Of a stretch of DNA of 64,000 bases, positions 51,814 through 60,374 are shown in pieces. This stretch comes from Clostridiales bacterium (lineage in GTDB: Bacteria; Bacillota; Clostridia; Christensenellales; Borkfalkiaceae): contig SVIG01000003.1 in the NCBI GenBank assembly GCA_015071005.1, positions 124,001-188,000 on the forward strand, given 5' to 3'. Positions within the stretch are counted from its first letter, which is position 1. Each line of letters starts with the position of its first letter. The notes below the pieces were generated by a model that was given only the letters and a program-made list of their open reading frames with translations, was not told the origin of the DNA and did no database searches. Both the position numbers and the translations under genes were made by a program.

Positions 51814-52491
51814 TCACTTGCTATAATCTCTTGCGCCGAAAATCGTTGAGCCAACGCGAATCACGTTACTCCCTTCTTCCACGCAAAGCTTGTAATCGCC
51901 GCTCATACCCATTGAAAGATAGGCAATATCGCTTGACTGCGTCTTCGCCCAATCGTACAAAGCGCGCATTTTTCTCACCAATCCACGCAGCGTTTCTTCC
52001 GAGCCAGTTTCAGGCAACATCGCCATAAAACCGCGCACGCGCAACCCTTCCGTTTGGGAAAGACGCGTAAAAACCTCTTTCGCGCTATCGTAGGAATAAC
52101 CGCCCTTACTCTCTTCCTCGCCGATATTGATTTGGATAAGGATATCGGAAAAAAGCCCTTTTGCTTTCGATTGCCGTGCGAGCTCGTTTGCTAAATCGTC
52201 CCTATCGCACGAATGATAGAGCTCGATTTTACCGAGCAAATACTTGATTTTATTCGTTTGCAAATGTCCGATAAAATGTCTTGCACAGGGCAAAAGCAGT
52301 TCGTTTTTATCCCGAAATTCTTGGGGTTTATTCTCCGCGACCGCGTCCACGCCCCCTTCAATCGCCATATTGACGATTTCCGCGGATTGCGTTTTCGTCG
52401 CCGCGACAAGCAAGACTTTTTCCCCGTAAACATTCCCCTTTTCAAGTTCCTTTTTAATTTGCGCGATACGCGCACGTATGGTTTCTTTCAT
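51814..52491 (-). CDS. YggS/ProSC-family PLP-binding protein
   Basis: The protein has 225 residues from the ATG at 52491 (GGACGGAG upstream). It has the PLP-lysine motif LLVAATKTQ near residue 35, HFIGHLQTNK, QINIGEEESKGG, and LSMGMSGDY near the C-terminus. This is the single-domain alanine-racemase-like fold of YggS, which handles free PLP homeostasis and has no known catalytic reaction. In many Firmicutes yggS sits near sepF and divIVA division genes; here it pairs with an SDR and is divergent from a LysR regulator. Confidence 0.93.
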   Translation of the reverse strand: MKETIRARIAQIKKELEKGNVYGEKVLLVAATKTQSAEIVNMAIEGGVDAVAENKPQEFRDKNELLLPCARHFIGHLQTNKIKYLLGKIELYHSCDRDDLANELARQSKAKGLFSDILIQINIGEEESKGGYSYDSAKEVFTRLSQTEGLRVRGFMAMLPETGSEETLRGLVRKMRALYDWAKTQSSDIAYLSMGMSGDYKLCVEEGSNVIRVGSTIFGARDYSK

Positions 52492-52529
52492 AACTCCGTC
52501 CAAAAAAAAATATCTATTCAAGTAATTCA

Positions 52530-52558
52530 AGTATAGCTTTTTTCGCCGCCTTTGTCAA
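52530..52558 (-). promoter_or_regulatory. Promoter of yggS-SDR operon
   Basis: TTGACA (52553-52558), N17, TATACT (52530-52535). Confidence 0.88.
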
Positions 52559-52627
52559 TCGCGTGGAAGAAATATCCGCCAAAAAGAAAAAAAGTTTTTA
52601 ATTTTACAATTTTTTTTCGTTTAACTC

Positions 52628-52656
52628 TTGCTTTTTCCATTTTTACGCGTTATAAT
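52628..52656 (+). promoter_or_regulatory. Promoter of the LysR-type gene
   Basis: TTGCTT (52628-52633), N17, TATAAT (52651-52656). The leader of about 33 bases has only a weak, distant AAGGA. Confidence 0.7.
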
Positions 52657-52694
52657 AAAATCAATTAAAATGATAAGGATTATCAATTTTTCAA

Positions 52695-53555
52695 ATGAAT
52701 ACCGAAGAACTTAAAACATTTATCTTTTTATCGAAAGTAAAAAACTTCACTTTGGCGGCAGAACAACTTTTCATCGCACAATCGACGGTAACCAACCGTA
52801 TCAGCGAGCTTGAAAAGGAAGTTGGGAAAAAGCTTTTCTCTCGCGGAGCAAAAACGGTCAAGCTCACGGAAGCAGGCGAAATCTTTTTGCGCTATGCGGA
52901 AAGAATTCTCGAATTGCAAAGCACGTCCATTGAAGAAATGAACGCCCTTTCCAGCCATAGCCGTAAATTCTCAATCGGGGCAATCAACGCGACCTACGAA
53001 ACGTACGTCAAACCACTCGTAGACGAGTGCTTAAAGGACAACACCGTGACGAGCGTCAAGGTCATGCTCGGGCACTCGCTCGATTTGATTCAGCACTTGC
53101 AGGACAATATGCTCGATATGGTATTTTCGGCAATCCCGTTGAAGCGTATCGGCTTTAACTGCGACGTTTTCGACGTGGACCGCGTTACTCTCGTTTGCAA
53201 AAAAGGCGCGAACGAATATCCCGACGGTGTCACAAAAGAACAGCTTGCGAAATTGCCCTATTTAATGTGCGATTTCACCCTTTCGGAAGCAGGCGTATTT
53301 ATCCGTTCCCTCTTCCCGAGAAATCACATTTTCCGTTTGGACGTAGATAATTCCTCCAAGCTTTTGCCCTATCTTGAAAACGGACTCGGCTATTCCTTCC
53401 TGCCTTATAAATTGATTAAGGACAAGCTCGACGCAGGCGTTTTGGAAGAAGTCGCTTTGAAGGACTTTAACGCGCCCAACGTTACAACCTATTTGATTTA
53501 TAGACAAAACTACGACATAAGCCGTTTCTTGGAAAATAAATTCGATAAAGAATGA
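52695..53555 (+). CDS. LysR-family transcriptional regulator
   Basis: This 286-residue protein has an N-terminal winged helix (MNTEELKTFIFLSKVKNFT, then LAAEQLFIAQSTVTNRISEL) followed by a linker helix and a periplasmic-binding-protein-like effector domain (residues about 90-286). It is divergently oriented from yggS-SDR with about 200 bases between start codons. LysR proteins often regulate the divergent gene, so yggS-SDR is the first candidate target. The effector is unknown. Translation initiation is unusual, as no close ribosome site precedes the ATG. Confidence 0.93.
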   Translation: MNTEELKTFIFLSKVKNFTLAAEQLFIAQSTVTNRISELEKEVGKKLFSRGAKTVKLTEAGEIFLRYAERILELQSTSIEEMNALSSHSRKFSIGAINATYETYVKPLVDECLKDNTVTSVKVMLGHSLDLIQHLQDNMLDMVFSAIPLKRIGFNCDVFDVDRVTLVCKKGANEYPDGVTKEQLAKLPYLMCDFTLSEAGVFIRSLFPRNHIFRLDVDNSSKLLPYLENGLGYSFLPYKLIKDKLDAGVLEEVALKDFNAPNVTTYLIYRQNYDISRFLENKFDKE

Positions 53556-53558
53556 TAC

Positions 53559-53592
53559 AAACCCCCGTCAGGCAAATCCTGACGGGGGTTTT
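53559..53592. terminator. Bidirectional terminator between lysR-type gene and dxs
   Basis: AAACCCCCGTCAGG and CCTGACGGGGGTTT flank CAAAT. It serves the convergent genes. Confidence 0.92.
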
Positions 53593-53600
53593 CTATACCA

Positions 53601-55442
53601 TCAAAGCATATTCAAAATATTTTCTTTCACTTTTTCGAGCGTAAAACCAAGCTCTTCATAAAGGGCTGCCAATCCACCGTGTTCCACAAATCCCTCGATA
53701 GCGTGAACGCGTACACGGGTGCTCGTTTCGCATAACATTGCTTGGATTTTTTCGCCTACGCCGCCGCTCTTTTCCATTTCTTCAAGCACGTAAACTCCCT
53801 TTGCGTTTTGCATAAGCGCACGGAGCTTGTCCCCATTCAAAGGATGAATTTGCAAGAGCTTAATCATACCGACGGAGTAATCCGTTTTCAATTCCTTTAA
53901 TACGTCTTCGGCGAGCGCGGAAAGCCTACCGTAAGAGAGAATCACCAACTCGTTTTCTTCCACCCCTTGGGTGTGATAAAGCAAGTTTTCTTCATCAAAA
54001 ATCATCGGTTCATCGGGCTTGGTCGCACGTTCTACCCCTTTGGGGTAGCGGATCATCGAAATTGCGGTGTCCGCAAGCGAACGGTCGAAAACCGTTTCCA
54101 TTTCCGAATACGTTTCGGGAGAATATATTTTCACGTTTGGAATCGCCGAAAACAACGCGTAATCGAAAATCCCTTGATGGGTAATGCCGTCGTTTGGCAC
54201 TACGCCGCAACGGTCAAACATAAAGGTCATCGGTAATTTCTGCAACGCAACGTCGTGGAAAACTTGGTCGTATACTCTTTGCGCGAACGTGGAATACAAG
54301 AATACGACGGGTTTCAATCCATTCAACGCCAAACCGCTTGCAAAGGTGACGGCGTGCTCTTCCGCAATCCCTACGTCAAAGAAACGTTCGGGATATTCTT
54401 GGGAGAACTTTGTGAGCCCTGTTCCGTCACACATAGCCGCAGTCAACGCGCACACGGTAGGGTCGTTTGCCGCTTTTTGGCACATTAACTCGCCTGCAAA
54501 ATCGGAATAGGAAATCTTATCCGACGACGCCGAGCCTTGCGCCACGTCAAACTTGCCCGTCGAATGGTATTGCTCGGGATTGCTTTCCGCAAGTTCATAG
54601 CCCTTCCCCTTTTGGGTGAGCATATGCACAACACAGCATTTCCCCTTGCGCTTTGCTTCTTCCAAGACCAATTTCAAACGGCGAACGTCGTGTCCGTCCA
54701 CAGGTCCTAAATAGGAAAGCCCTAAATCTTCAAACATATTATTCTTGACAAAGGCACGCTTGAAAAGATCCTTCGTCCATTTGAAAAAGCGAAGCAACGG
54801 TTTCCCAATCAAAGGAATTTTTGAAAAAACTCGATCCGTTCTATGCTTCAAACGGAAATACTTTTTACTCGTGCGAATCTTCGTTAAATAGCGATGCAAG
54901 CCCCCTACGTTTTCCGAAATAGACATTTCGTTATCGTTAAGCAAGACAATCAAACGCACGTCTTTATTCGTGCAGTTATTCAAAGCTTCGTAAATCATGC
55001 CGTTCGTCAGCGCGCCGTCCCCGACTACCGCAATCGCGTAATCGTCTTTGCCTTGCAGCTTGTTCGCTTCGGCAATCCCAAGCGCGACGGAAATCGACGT
55101 ACCGCAATGCCCTTCGTTGGCAATATCGTGTTCGCTCTCGAAACGGTTGGTAAAACCCGAAATCCCTTTGTATTGACGTAAAGTATGGAAATCCTCTTCT
55201 CTGCCCGTCAAAAGCTTATGCGCGTAACATTGATGTCCGACGTCGAAAATGATTTTATCGTTCGGCGAATCAAAGACTTGGTGCAAGGCAATCGTCGCTT
55301 CCACCACGCCCAAATTCGACGCCAAATGCCCCCCGTTTTGAGAAACCGTTTCAATAATTTTCTCGCGCAAGGACTTTGCGAGCGTCAAACTCTCTTCAAT
55401 ATTCAGTTTTTTAAGCTCTGAAAGAGAAGGGATTTTTTCCAA
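53601..55442 (-). CDS. dxs: 1-deoxy-D-xylulose-5-phosphate synthase
   Basis: This 613-residue thiamine-diphosphate enzyme makes DXP from pyruvate and glyceraldehyde-3-P in the MEP isoprenoid pathway. It has HLASNLGVVEATIALH, DVGHQCYAHKLLTGR, the TPP motif GDGALTNGMIYEALNN, GPVDGHD, and AEEHAVTFASGLA. A TTG start at 55442 is used, six bases after AGGAG; there is no in-frame ATG near it. It has its own consensus promoter and stands alone rather than in the usual xseB-ispA-dxs-tlyA cluster. Confidence 0.96.
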   Translation of the reverse strand: MEKIPSLSELKKLNIEESLTLAKSLREKIIETVSQNGGHLASNLGVVEATIALHQVFDSPNDKIIFDVGHQCYAHKLLTGREEDFHTLRQYKGISGFTNRFESEHDIANEGHCGTSISVALGIAEANKLQGKDDYAIAVVGDGALTNGMIYEALNNCTNKDVRLIVLLNDNEMSISENVGGLHRYLTKIRTSKKYFRLKHRTDRVFSKIPLIGKPLLRFFKWTKDLFKRAFVKNNMFEDLGLSYLGPVDGHDVRRLKLVLEEAKRKGKCCVVHMLTQKGKGYELAESNPEQYHSTGKFDVAQGSASSDKISYSDFAGELMCQKAANDPTVCALTAAMCDGTGLTKFSQEYPERFFDVGIAEEHAVTFASGLALNGLKPVVFLYSTFAQRVYDQVFHDVALQKLPMTFMFDRCGVVPNDGITHQGIFDYALFSAIPNVKIYSPETYSEMETVFDRSLADTAISMIRYPKGVERATKPDEPMIFDEENLLYHTQGVEENELVILSYGRLSALAEDVLKELKTDYSVGMIKLLQIHPLNGDKLRALMQNAKGVYVLEEMEKSGGVGEKIQAMLCETSTRVRVHAIEGFVEHGGLAALYEELGFTLEKVKENILNML

Positions 55443-55487
55443 AACATACTCCTAAATCGCGCGAAATTCTTTACCACGCTAAAGTAT

Positions 55488-55516
55488 ATTATAACACACC
55501 GACCAAAAACTGTCAA
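55488..55516 (-). promoter_or_regulatory. Consensus promoter of dxs
   Basis: TTGACA (55511-55516), N17, TATAAT (55488-55493). Confidence 0.92.
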
Positions 55517-55595
55517 GGCGTTCCGCGCAAAAATCCAGCCTTTTACGAAAAATGAAAATTTTGTTTGCAAATTTACAATTTTGCCGCCCATTCCG

Positions 55596-55624
55596 TTGAC
55601 TTTCAAAAAAGTTTACTATATAAT
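55596..55624 (+). promoter_or_regulatory. Promoter of the secreted-protein cluster
   Basis: TTGACT (55596-55601), N17, TATAAT (55619-55624), with a leader of about 110 bases before the ATG at 55740. Confidence 0.85.
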
Positions 55625-55658
55625 GTTTTTTAATAATATATGTATCAATGCTCACATA

Positions 55659-55697
55659 CGCAGGCGCGCCTGCGCATTGGTCTACTCGTTAGACCAA
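55659..55697 (+). promoter_or_regulatory. Two adjacent strong hairpins in the 5' leader
   Basis: CGCAGGCGCGCCTGCG (55659-55674) is a perfect palindrome, extended by CAATG/CATTG outside it. TTGGTCTA-CTCGT-TAGACCAA (55677-55697) follows. No U tract is present, so these are not terminators. They may stabilise the mRNA or bind a protein. Confidence 0.6.
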
Positions 55698-55739
55698 CAT
55701 CCATCCTACGAAAAAAATTTTTACATAAGGAGAGAAACT

Positions 55740-58667
55740 ATGTACAAAGCGAAACAAAGAATGAAAACTTTGCTCTTGGCTTGCTTTGCCGCGCTCGTTT
55801 CGATGTTCTTGGCTGTGGCGTTGTGGGTAACCCCTACAAGCAAAATCGACGCAAGTGCCGCGGACATAACGTATTCTTATACGTTTTCAAAAACGCAATT
55901 CTCGGCAAATGAGACAAAACAGCTCGGCGGAGTTGATTGGACACTTGCTGGCGAAGGTGGATATTTGGGCTATGATGGGACAAAAGGACAGCAGTTTGGC
56001 TCTGGGAACAACCCTTACAAATCATTAACTTTGACATCTGCAAGCTTTAGCAACGTATCTGAAATTATAATCAACACTTCTGGTGCGTCGAGCGTTAAAG
56101 CGACTCTTACTGTTTCTGTTGGTGGCACATCAGTTGGCACATATACCCTCACTGACACTGCAACCGAAAAAACTTTTTCTGTTGATAATCTTTCTGGGGC
56201 AGTTGTATTTTCATATACACAGACCAGTAGTAAAGCAATTTATATTAAGTCGATTACAATCAACTATACCGAGCCCGATACTCCTGAATGCGAGCATTCA
56301 GACAAGACTCTAACCGAAGCCAAAGAGGCAACTTGCACGAAAGATGGTAACATTGCATATTGGACATGTAACAACTCTGATTGCAAAAAAATCTTCAAAG
56401 ATTCAAATTGCACGGAAGTAACTACACTTAACAATACTGTACTTAAAGCTACGGGGCACAATTACGTAGGCGGCGTATGCTCCGTTTGCGGCGAAGCGCA
56501 ACCCACTGAAGCAACGCTTACTTTTGATGCCGACAAAGCAAACCGCACTGAATATTCTACAGAAAAACAAGTTTGGGGCCAAAACGGAATTATGTTTATA
56601 AACAATAAAGGCGCAAGCACCACTAACATTGCAGATTATGGCGCCCCCGTCCGTCTTTATGCAAATTCTGAAATTGTTATTGAATACCCTTCTATGACAA
56701 AAATAAGCTTCACTTGCAATAACACAACTTATGCAACTGCACTTAAAAACTCCATAGGCACCCCCGAAGACGCCACCGCCACCGTAAATGGAACGGTTGT
56801 CACAGTTGAATTTGCAGCTCCCAAAGATTCGTTTACTGTTGCAAAGCTGTCTGCACAAGTTCGTATGGATTCCATTACGGTACATGTCTCTACATGTGAG
56901 CACACAAACACAACGGAAATCACTAACGCTCCCACTTGTACGGAAACTGGTAGCACCACCGTTACTTGCGACGATTGTGGGGAAACGATAAGCACGGAAG
57001 AAAAACCTGCAACGGGGCACAACCTTAACGAGGGCGAAATCACCCAAGCGCCCCAAATAGGCATTGAAGGCATAAAAACCTATACCTGCCAAAACGAGGG
57101 TTGCAGTTATACGGAAACCGAAATCATCCCTGCGCTTGACGCAACGAGATATACTGTAAGCTATTCCGTTCCCGTTGGCGTGGAGGCTCCTGCAAACGTA
57201 GAACTTGCAAACGGCGAAAGCGTTACTCTTGAGGCTGTTTCTGCACCTGCTGGTTTTACCTTTGTCGGTTGGGTGGAAGAAGCATATAAAGAAAGCAATG
57301 TTGCGCCTGAAACTATTTATACTGCTAACAGTGAATATACTCTTATCGTAGAAAATAACATCACACTTTACGCGCTTTATTCCTATTCTGCAGGTAGTGG
57401 AAATTTTGTGAAGGTTACGGAAACCCCCGCAAATTGGTCAGGTAAGTACCTTATCGTTGCGGAAGGCGAAGACGGAGCGGCTTACGTTTTCAACGCACAG
57501 GACGCGGTGAATGGTTACGTGAAAGCTACTATTGACAACTCGGCAATTACATTTAGCGAAGAACTCGAAGCAGAAATGGTCACCATAGCAGCTATGGATG
57601 GTGATTATTCCATTTTAACGAAAAATGGTTATATTTACGGTAAGGCTAATGGAAATGCATTATCTTTTAACGAATCCACTGCGCAATTGAATACCATTGT
57701 ACTCGCAGATGATTGCTCCGTAACGATTACTAGCGGTCGTGTTCTCCGGTTTAACAGTGCAAGCAACCAAATGCGTTTCCGTTATTATACATCAGGCACG
57801 CAAGATGCCGTTTACCTCTACACCTTGGACCGTGCAACTTATTATTTGACGGATTGTTCCGCGAATATCGACAGCGCGAGCATTACGATTGGCAAAGATA
57901 TCACGATGAATTATTACGTGACGATGCCCGATGCGTTTGCTGGAGCAAAAATGCATTTCACGGTTGATGACAAAACGTATGAAGCTGATGGTATAAAAGG
58001 CGAAGACGGCAGATACGTGTTCTCGTTGGATATCCCCCCGCACTTTATGGCAAATAATATCAGTGCGACACTTATTTATAATGAAAATACCCTTGCAAGC
58101 AAGGCGGTATACAGCGTAAAAGAATACGCACAAAATATGCTCAATGATGCGGAATCGTCCGACAAACTTAAACAACTTGTTACTGATTTGCTTTACTACG
58201 GTGCAGCGGCGCAAAAATACAAGGACTACAATACGGAAAATCTTGCAACGGACGGTGTTGAAAATCTTGGCACGCCATTTGCCGTTGCGCCCACAAACAC
58301 CGACTTTACGTTGGAAAAGAATACTGAAATTTCAGAATATCCTGCATATTTCCAAGGCGCAGGCGTTTACTTTGACAACGTAAACAAAATTTACGTAAAA
58401 CTCAACACCACCGAAAACGTAACCTTGAAGATTAACGGCGTAAACGTTGACGTGAACAGTACGACGGTTTACACCAACGGCATTTTGGCAACGCAGTTTG
58501 GCGAAACCTATACTTTCGTTCTTTCCTATGACGGCACGGTCATGCAAACGCTTGAGTATAGCGTAAACGCTTATGCGTATGCAAAGAAAGACGATGCTGA
58601 AATGGGTGAACTGGCTCTTGCACTCTACCGCTACGGCGTTTCTGCTAAAGAATACGCTGGTGCATAA
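55740..58667 (+). CDS. Large secreted surface protein with Cys-rich repeats
   Basis: The protein has 975 residues from the ATG at 55740 (AAGGAGAG upstream). A signal peptide spans residues 1-40 (TLLLACFAALVSMFLAVALW, then ASAAD). Next come beta-rich regions and two Cys-rich repeats of about 75 residues (CEHSDKTLTEAKEATCTKDG with TGHNYVGGVCSVCG; CEHTNTTEITNAPTCTETGS with TGHNLNEG), a form common on clostridial surfaces. An InlB-type repeat region follows (FVGWVEEAY, LYALYSY). A C-terminal part of roughly 270 residues includes YGAAAQKYKDY and ends in a related YRYGVSAKEYAGA. No LPXTG, SLH or catalytic motif is evident. It is probably an adhesive or structural exported protein. It is followed by a small peptide and two lipoproteins. 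Confidence 0.85.
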   Translation: MYKAKQRMKTLLLACFAALVSMFLAVALWVTPTSKIDASAADITYSYTFSKTQFSANETKQLGGVDWTLAGEGGYLGYDGTKGQQFGSGNNPYKSLTLTSASFSNVSEIIINTSGASSVKATLTVSVGGTSVGTYTLTDTATEKTFSVDNLSGAVVFSYTQTSSKAIYIKSITINYTEPDTPECEHSDKTLTEAKEATCTKDGNIAYWTCNNSDCKKIFKDSNCTEVTTLNNTVLKATGHNYVGGVCSVCGEAQPTEATLTFDADKANRTEYSTEKQVWGQNGIMFINNKGASTTNIADYGAPVRLYANSEIVIEYPSMTKISFTCNNTTYATALKNSIGTPEDATATVNGTVVTVEFAAPKDSFTVAKLSAQVRMDSITVHVSTCEHTNTTEITNAPTCTETGSTTVTCDDCGETISTEEKPATGHNLNEGEITQAPQIGIEGIKTYTCQNEGCSYTETEIIPALDATRYTVSYSVPVGVEAPANVELANGESVTLEAVSAPAGFTFVGWVEEAYKESNVAPETIYTANSEYTLIVENNITLYALYSYSAGSGNFVKVTETPANWSGKYLIVAEGEDGAAYVFNAQDAVNGYVKATIDNSAITFSEELEAEMVTIAAMDGDYSILTKNGYIYGKANGNALSFNESTAQLNTIVLADDCSVTITSGRVLRFNSASNQMRFRYYTSGTQDAVYLYTLDRATYYLTDCSANIDSASITIGKDITMNYYVTMPDAFAGAKMHFTVDDKTYEADGIKGEDGRYVFSLDIPPHFMANNISATLIYNENTLASKAVYSVKEYAQNMLNDAESSDKLKQLVTDLLYYGAAAQKYKDYNTENLATDGVENLGTPFAVAPTNTDFTLEKNTEISEYPAYFQGAGVYFDNVNKIYVKLNTTENVTLKINGVNVDVNSTTVYTNGILATQFGETYTFVLSYDGTVMQTLEYSVNAYAYAKKDDAEMGELALALYRYGVSAKEYAGA

Positions 58668-58689
58668 CGAATAAAAGGAGAATACGAAT

Positions 58690-58833
58690 ATGAAATTACA
58701 ATATGAAGAAATTCAAATGAAACTCGTTATGTTAAGCGAACAAGACGTTCTTACGACGAGCGGTTTTGAAGGCGGCGATCATGAGTTTGAAAATCCTAAC
58801 ACAACTACTAACAACGAAGACTTCACGCAATGA
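58690..58833 (+). CDS. 47-residue acidic peptide of unknown function
   Basis: The ORF starts with ATG nine bases after AGGAG and encodes 47 residues. The N-terminal part (MKLQYEEIQMKLVMLSEQDV) is helical. LTTSGFEGGDHEFE and an Asn/Thr-rich tail follow. It has no signal peptide. Similar short peptides with a DV-(I/L)-TSG-acidic pattern are frequent in uncultured gut Clostridia, as far as I recall, with no assigned role. The following lipoprotein start overlaps its stop (ATGA), so translation is coupled. The GG within SGFEGGDH is reminiscent of leader-peptidase sites in exported peptides, but no peptidase or maturation gene is adjacent. Confidence 0.7.
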   Translation: MKLQYEEIQMKLVMLSEQDVLTTSGFEGGDHEFENPNTTTNNEDFTQ

Positions 58834-59171
58834 CTATGAAAAACTTTTTGAAAAAACTCCTTCCTCTTTTGGTTTTCACGCTTGTGCTTTTTGCGGTTGG
58901 TTGCGGAAAGGACAACGTTTCGAGCGATTCCACAAGTGAACCGCCTAAAACGAGCGAATTTACGAGCGAAAACGAGAGCTCGGACAATGACTCGACTGAC
59001 GGCGAAACGAGCGTAGAAACAGAAGATTCGACGGAAAACGAAACCAGCGAATCCGACGCATCCACAAGCGAAACTCCTGAAACACCGCCCGCAAGTGAAC
59101 TTCCCGAAACAAGCGAGCCGAGCGATTCGGGAAATGGGACGATTGAGTTGCCTGAAGATAAGTTTGATTAA
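58830..59171 (+). CDS. Ser/Thr/Glu-rich small lipoprotein
   Basis: The protein has 113 residues with a lipoprotein signal peptide and lipobox (LVLFAVGC, lipidated Cys at about 25). The mature part is a low-complexity, acidic Ser/Thr/Glu/Asp/Pro stretch, probably disordered and possibly glycosylated. It ends GNGTIELPEDKFD. The same ending recurs in the next lipoprotein (TIIELPEDPF). The ATG overlaps the stop of the 47-residue peptide; a second in-frame ATG at 58836 is an alternative. It would be anchored on the outer face of the membrane. No domain is recognised. Confidence 0.8.
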   Translation: MTMKNFLKKLLPLLVFTLVLFAVGCGKDNVSSDSTSEPPKTSEFTSENESSDNDSTDGETSVETEDSTENETSESDASTSETPETPPASELPETSEPSDSGNGTIELPEDKFD

Positions 59172-59188
59172 TGAAAAAGGAGCGAATT

Positions 59189-59338
59189 ATGCGAAAATTT
59201 TTCATTTTATTGCTTGGCGCAATGATGGCGCTAACGTTTGCTGCATGCGGCGGCAGTAAGGACGATAAACCGTCCTCCCCCGTCAATTCGGGGAGCGATA
59301 ACGACACCATTATTGAATTGCCCGAAGATCCATTTTAA
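59189..59338 (+). CDS. 49-residue small lipoprotein
   Basis: The protein has 49 residues starting with ATG after AAAGGAG. A signal peptide (KFFILLLGAMMALTFAAC) with lipobox FAAC is followed by only about 30 mature residues: GGSKDDKP, a Ser/Asn/Asp-rich linker and the ending TIIELPEDPF. That ending matches the preceding lipoprotein, which suggests gene duplication with expansion of the linker in one copy, or a shared functional tail. It is last in the cluster before a strong terminator. The function is unknown. Confidence 0.78.
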   Translation: MRKFFILLLGAMMALTFAACGGSKDDKPSSPVNSGSDNDTIIELPEDPF

Positions 59339-59344
59339 TAATTT

Positions 59345-59382
59345 GCCTGCCTTTGCGATGCCGCAAAGGCAGGCTTTTTCTT
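59345..59382 (+). terminator. Terminator of the secreted-protein/lipoprotein cluster
   Basis: GCCTGCCTTTGCG and CGCAAAGGCAGGC with TTTTTC following. Confidence 0.92.
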
Positions 59383-59431
59383 CCCTTTTCGCAAAAAATA
59401 TGGAATATTTTATAAATTTTCCGTTTTTGGC

Positions 59432-59460
59432 TTGATTTTTTCAAGTTTTTGCATTATAAT
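59432..59460 (+). promoter_or_regulatory. Promoter of the FNT channel gene
   Basis: TTGATT (59432-59437), N17, TATAAT (59455-59460). A small hairpin AGGTTTG-CTTGT-CAAACCT lies in the leader. Confidence 0.78.
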
Positions 59461-59506
59461 CTTATAGGTTTGCTTGTCAAACCTAAATCTTGAATAGGTG
59501 TACGTT

Positions 59507-60247
59507 ATGAAACCACTTGAAAAATTGACGAAAGCGCAATTTATTTCTTTTTGTTTAATGTCCTTTTGTTCGGGCGTTATGATCGGCGTCGGCGGTACGG
59601 CGTTCTTACTCGCTTGCAACTGGAACGAAACCTGGGGCAAACTCGTCGGCTCGGTGCTTTTTTCTTTGGGTATTTTGTCGATCGTTATGTTTGAAATGAA
59701 GCTTTTCACGGGCTTGATTTCCGACATCCCCGAAATGGGCGCAAAAAACTTTTGGAAACTCCCCGTTTGCTTTTTAGGGAATATGCTCGGCGTACTTTTC
59801 GCTTCAATTCTCGTTTACTATTCGCCTTTGAAAGACAGCGTCGTTCCTCAAGCAAAAATACTTATGTCGGTGAAACTCGACGCGCATTTGTGGGCGCTTA
59901 AAGCCTTTTGCTCGGCAATCCTTTGCGGATTCTTGATTACCCTTTCGATTGGCGCGGTCAACTATGCTCCTCGCAAGAAATTATCCACGACCGTGGGCGT
60001 TATGTTCCCGATTATTGTCTTCGCATTCTGCGGCTTCGACCACTCGGTTGCGAACACCCTCTATATTTATTTCCTTGGTTTCTCGGGAAAAGCGGTGGTA
60101 TATCTTTTGATGTGCGTACTTGGCAACATTGTCGGCGGCGTTATTTTGCCGATTTTGTCCTTATTTAGAATCTGGTCGAACACACCGCAATTAAGCGCAA
60201 AAGCCGAAGAAAAGCAAGAGAATCCTACTGATACTTCTAACGAATAA
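59507..60247 (+). CDS. Formate/nitrite transporter (FNT) family channel
   Basis: The protein has 246 residues from the ATG at 59507 (AGGTG upstream). It has six hydrophobic helices and the FNT hallmarks KLFTG in the first broken helix and FCGFDHSVANTLYIY with the central gating histidine. FNT channels form pentamers that move formate, nitrite, hydrosulfide or lactate. In a fermenting anaerobe with hydrogenase genes nearby, formate or another small acid is most likely. A C-terminal charged tail of about 20 residues follows. It is a single-gene unit. Confidence 0.9.
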   Translation: MKPLEKLTKAQFISFCLMSFCSGVMIGVGGTAFLLACNWNETWGKLVGSVLFSLGILSIVMFEMKLFTGLISDIPEMGAKNFWKLPVCFLGNMLGVLFASILVYYSPLKDSVVPQAKILMSVKLDAHLWALKAFCSAILCGFLITLSIGAVNYAPRKKLSTTVGVMFPIIVFAFCGFDHSVANTLYIYFLGFSGKAVVYLLMCVLGNIVGGVILPILSLFRIWSNTPQLSAKAEEKQENPTDTSNE

Positions 60248-60259
60248 CCGTGAATAATG

Positions 60260-60287
60260 AAAACACGCCGAATGGCGTGTTTTTTAT
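60260..60287 (+). terminator. Terminator of the FNT gene
   Basis: AACACGCC-GAAT-GGCGTGTT followed by TTTT. Confidence 0.9.
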
Positions 60288-60334
60288 TCTTCCGAAAAAA
60301 GTTTCATTTTTTTATTGAAAGGCGAAAAAAATTC

Positions 60335-60363
60335 TTGACAAGAAAGGAAAAATATACTATAAT
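60335..60363 (+). promoter_or_regulatory. Consensus promoter of tRNA-Ala
   Basis: TTGACA (60335-60340), N17, TATAAT (60358-60363), about 11 bases before the tRNA. Confidence 0.92.
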
Positions 60364-60374
60364 AAAATAGCTTT

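Noticed and set aside
55581-55739. Upstream extension of the large secreted protein
   Set aside because: It would start before the promoter -10 box and place 53 residues ahead of a clear signal peptide and ribosome site.
58690-58833. Confident RiPP precursor call for the 47-residue peptide
   Set aside because: No maturation enzyme, ABC transporter or peptidase is nearby, and the core lacks Cys/Ser clusters typical of common classes.
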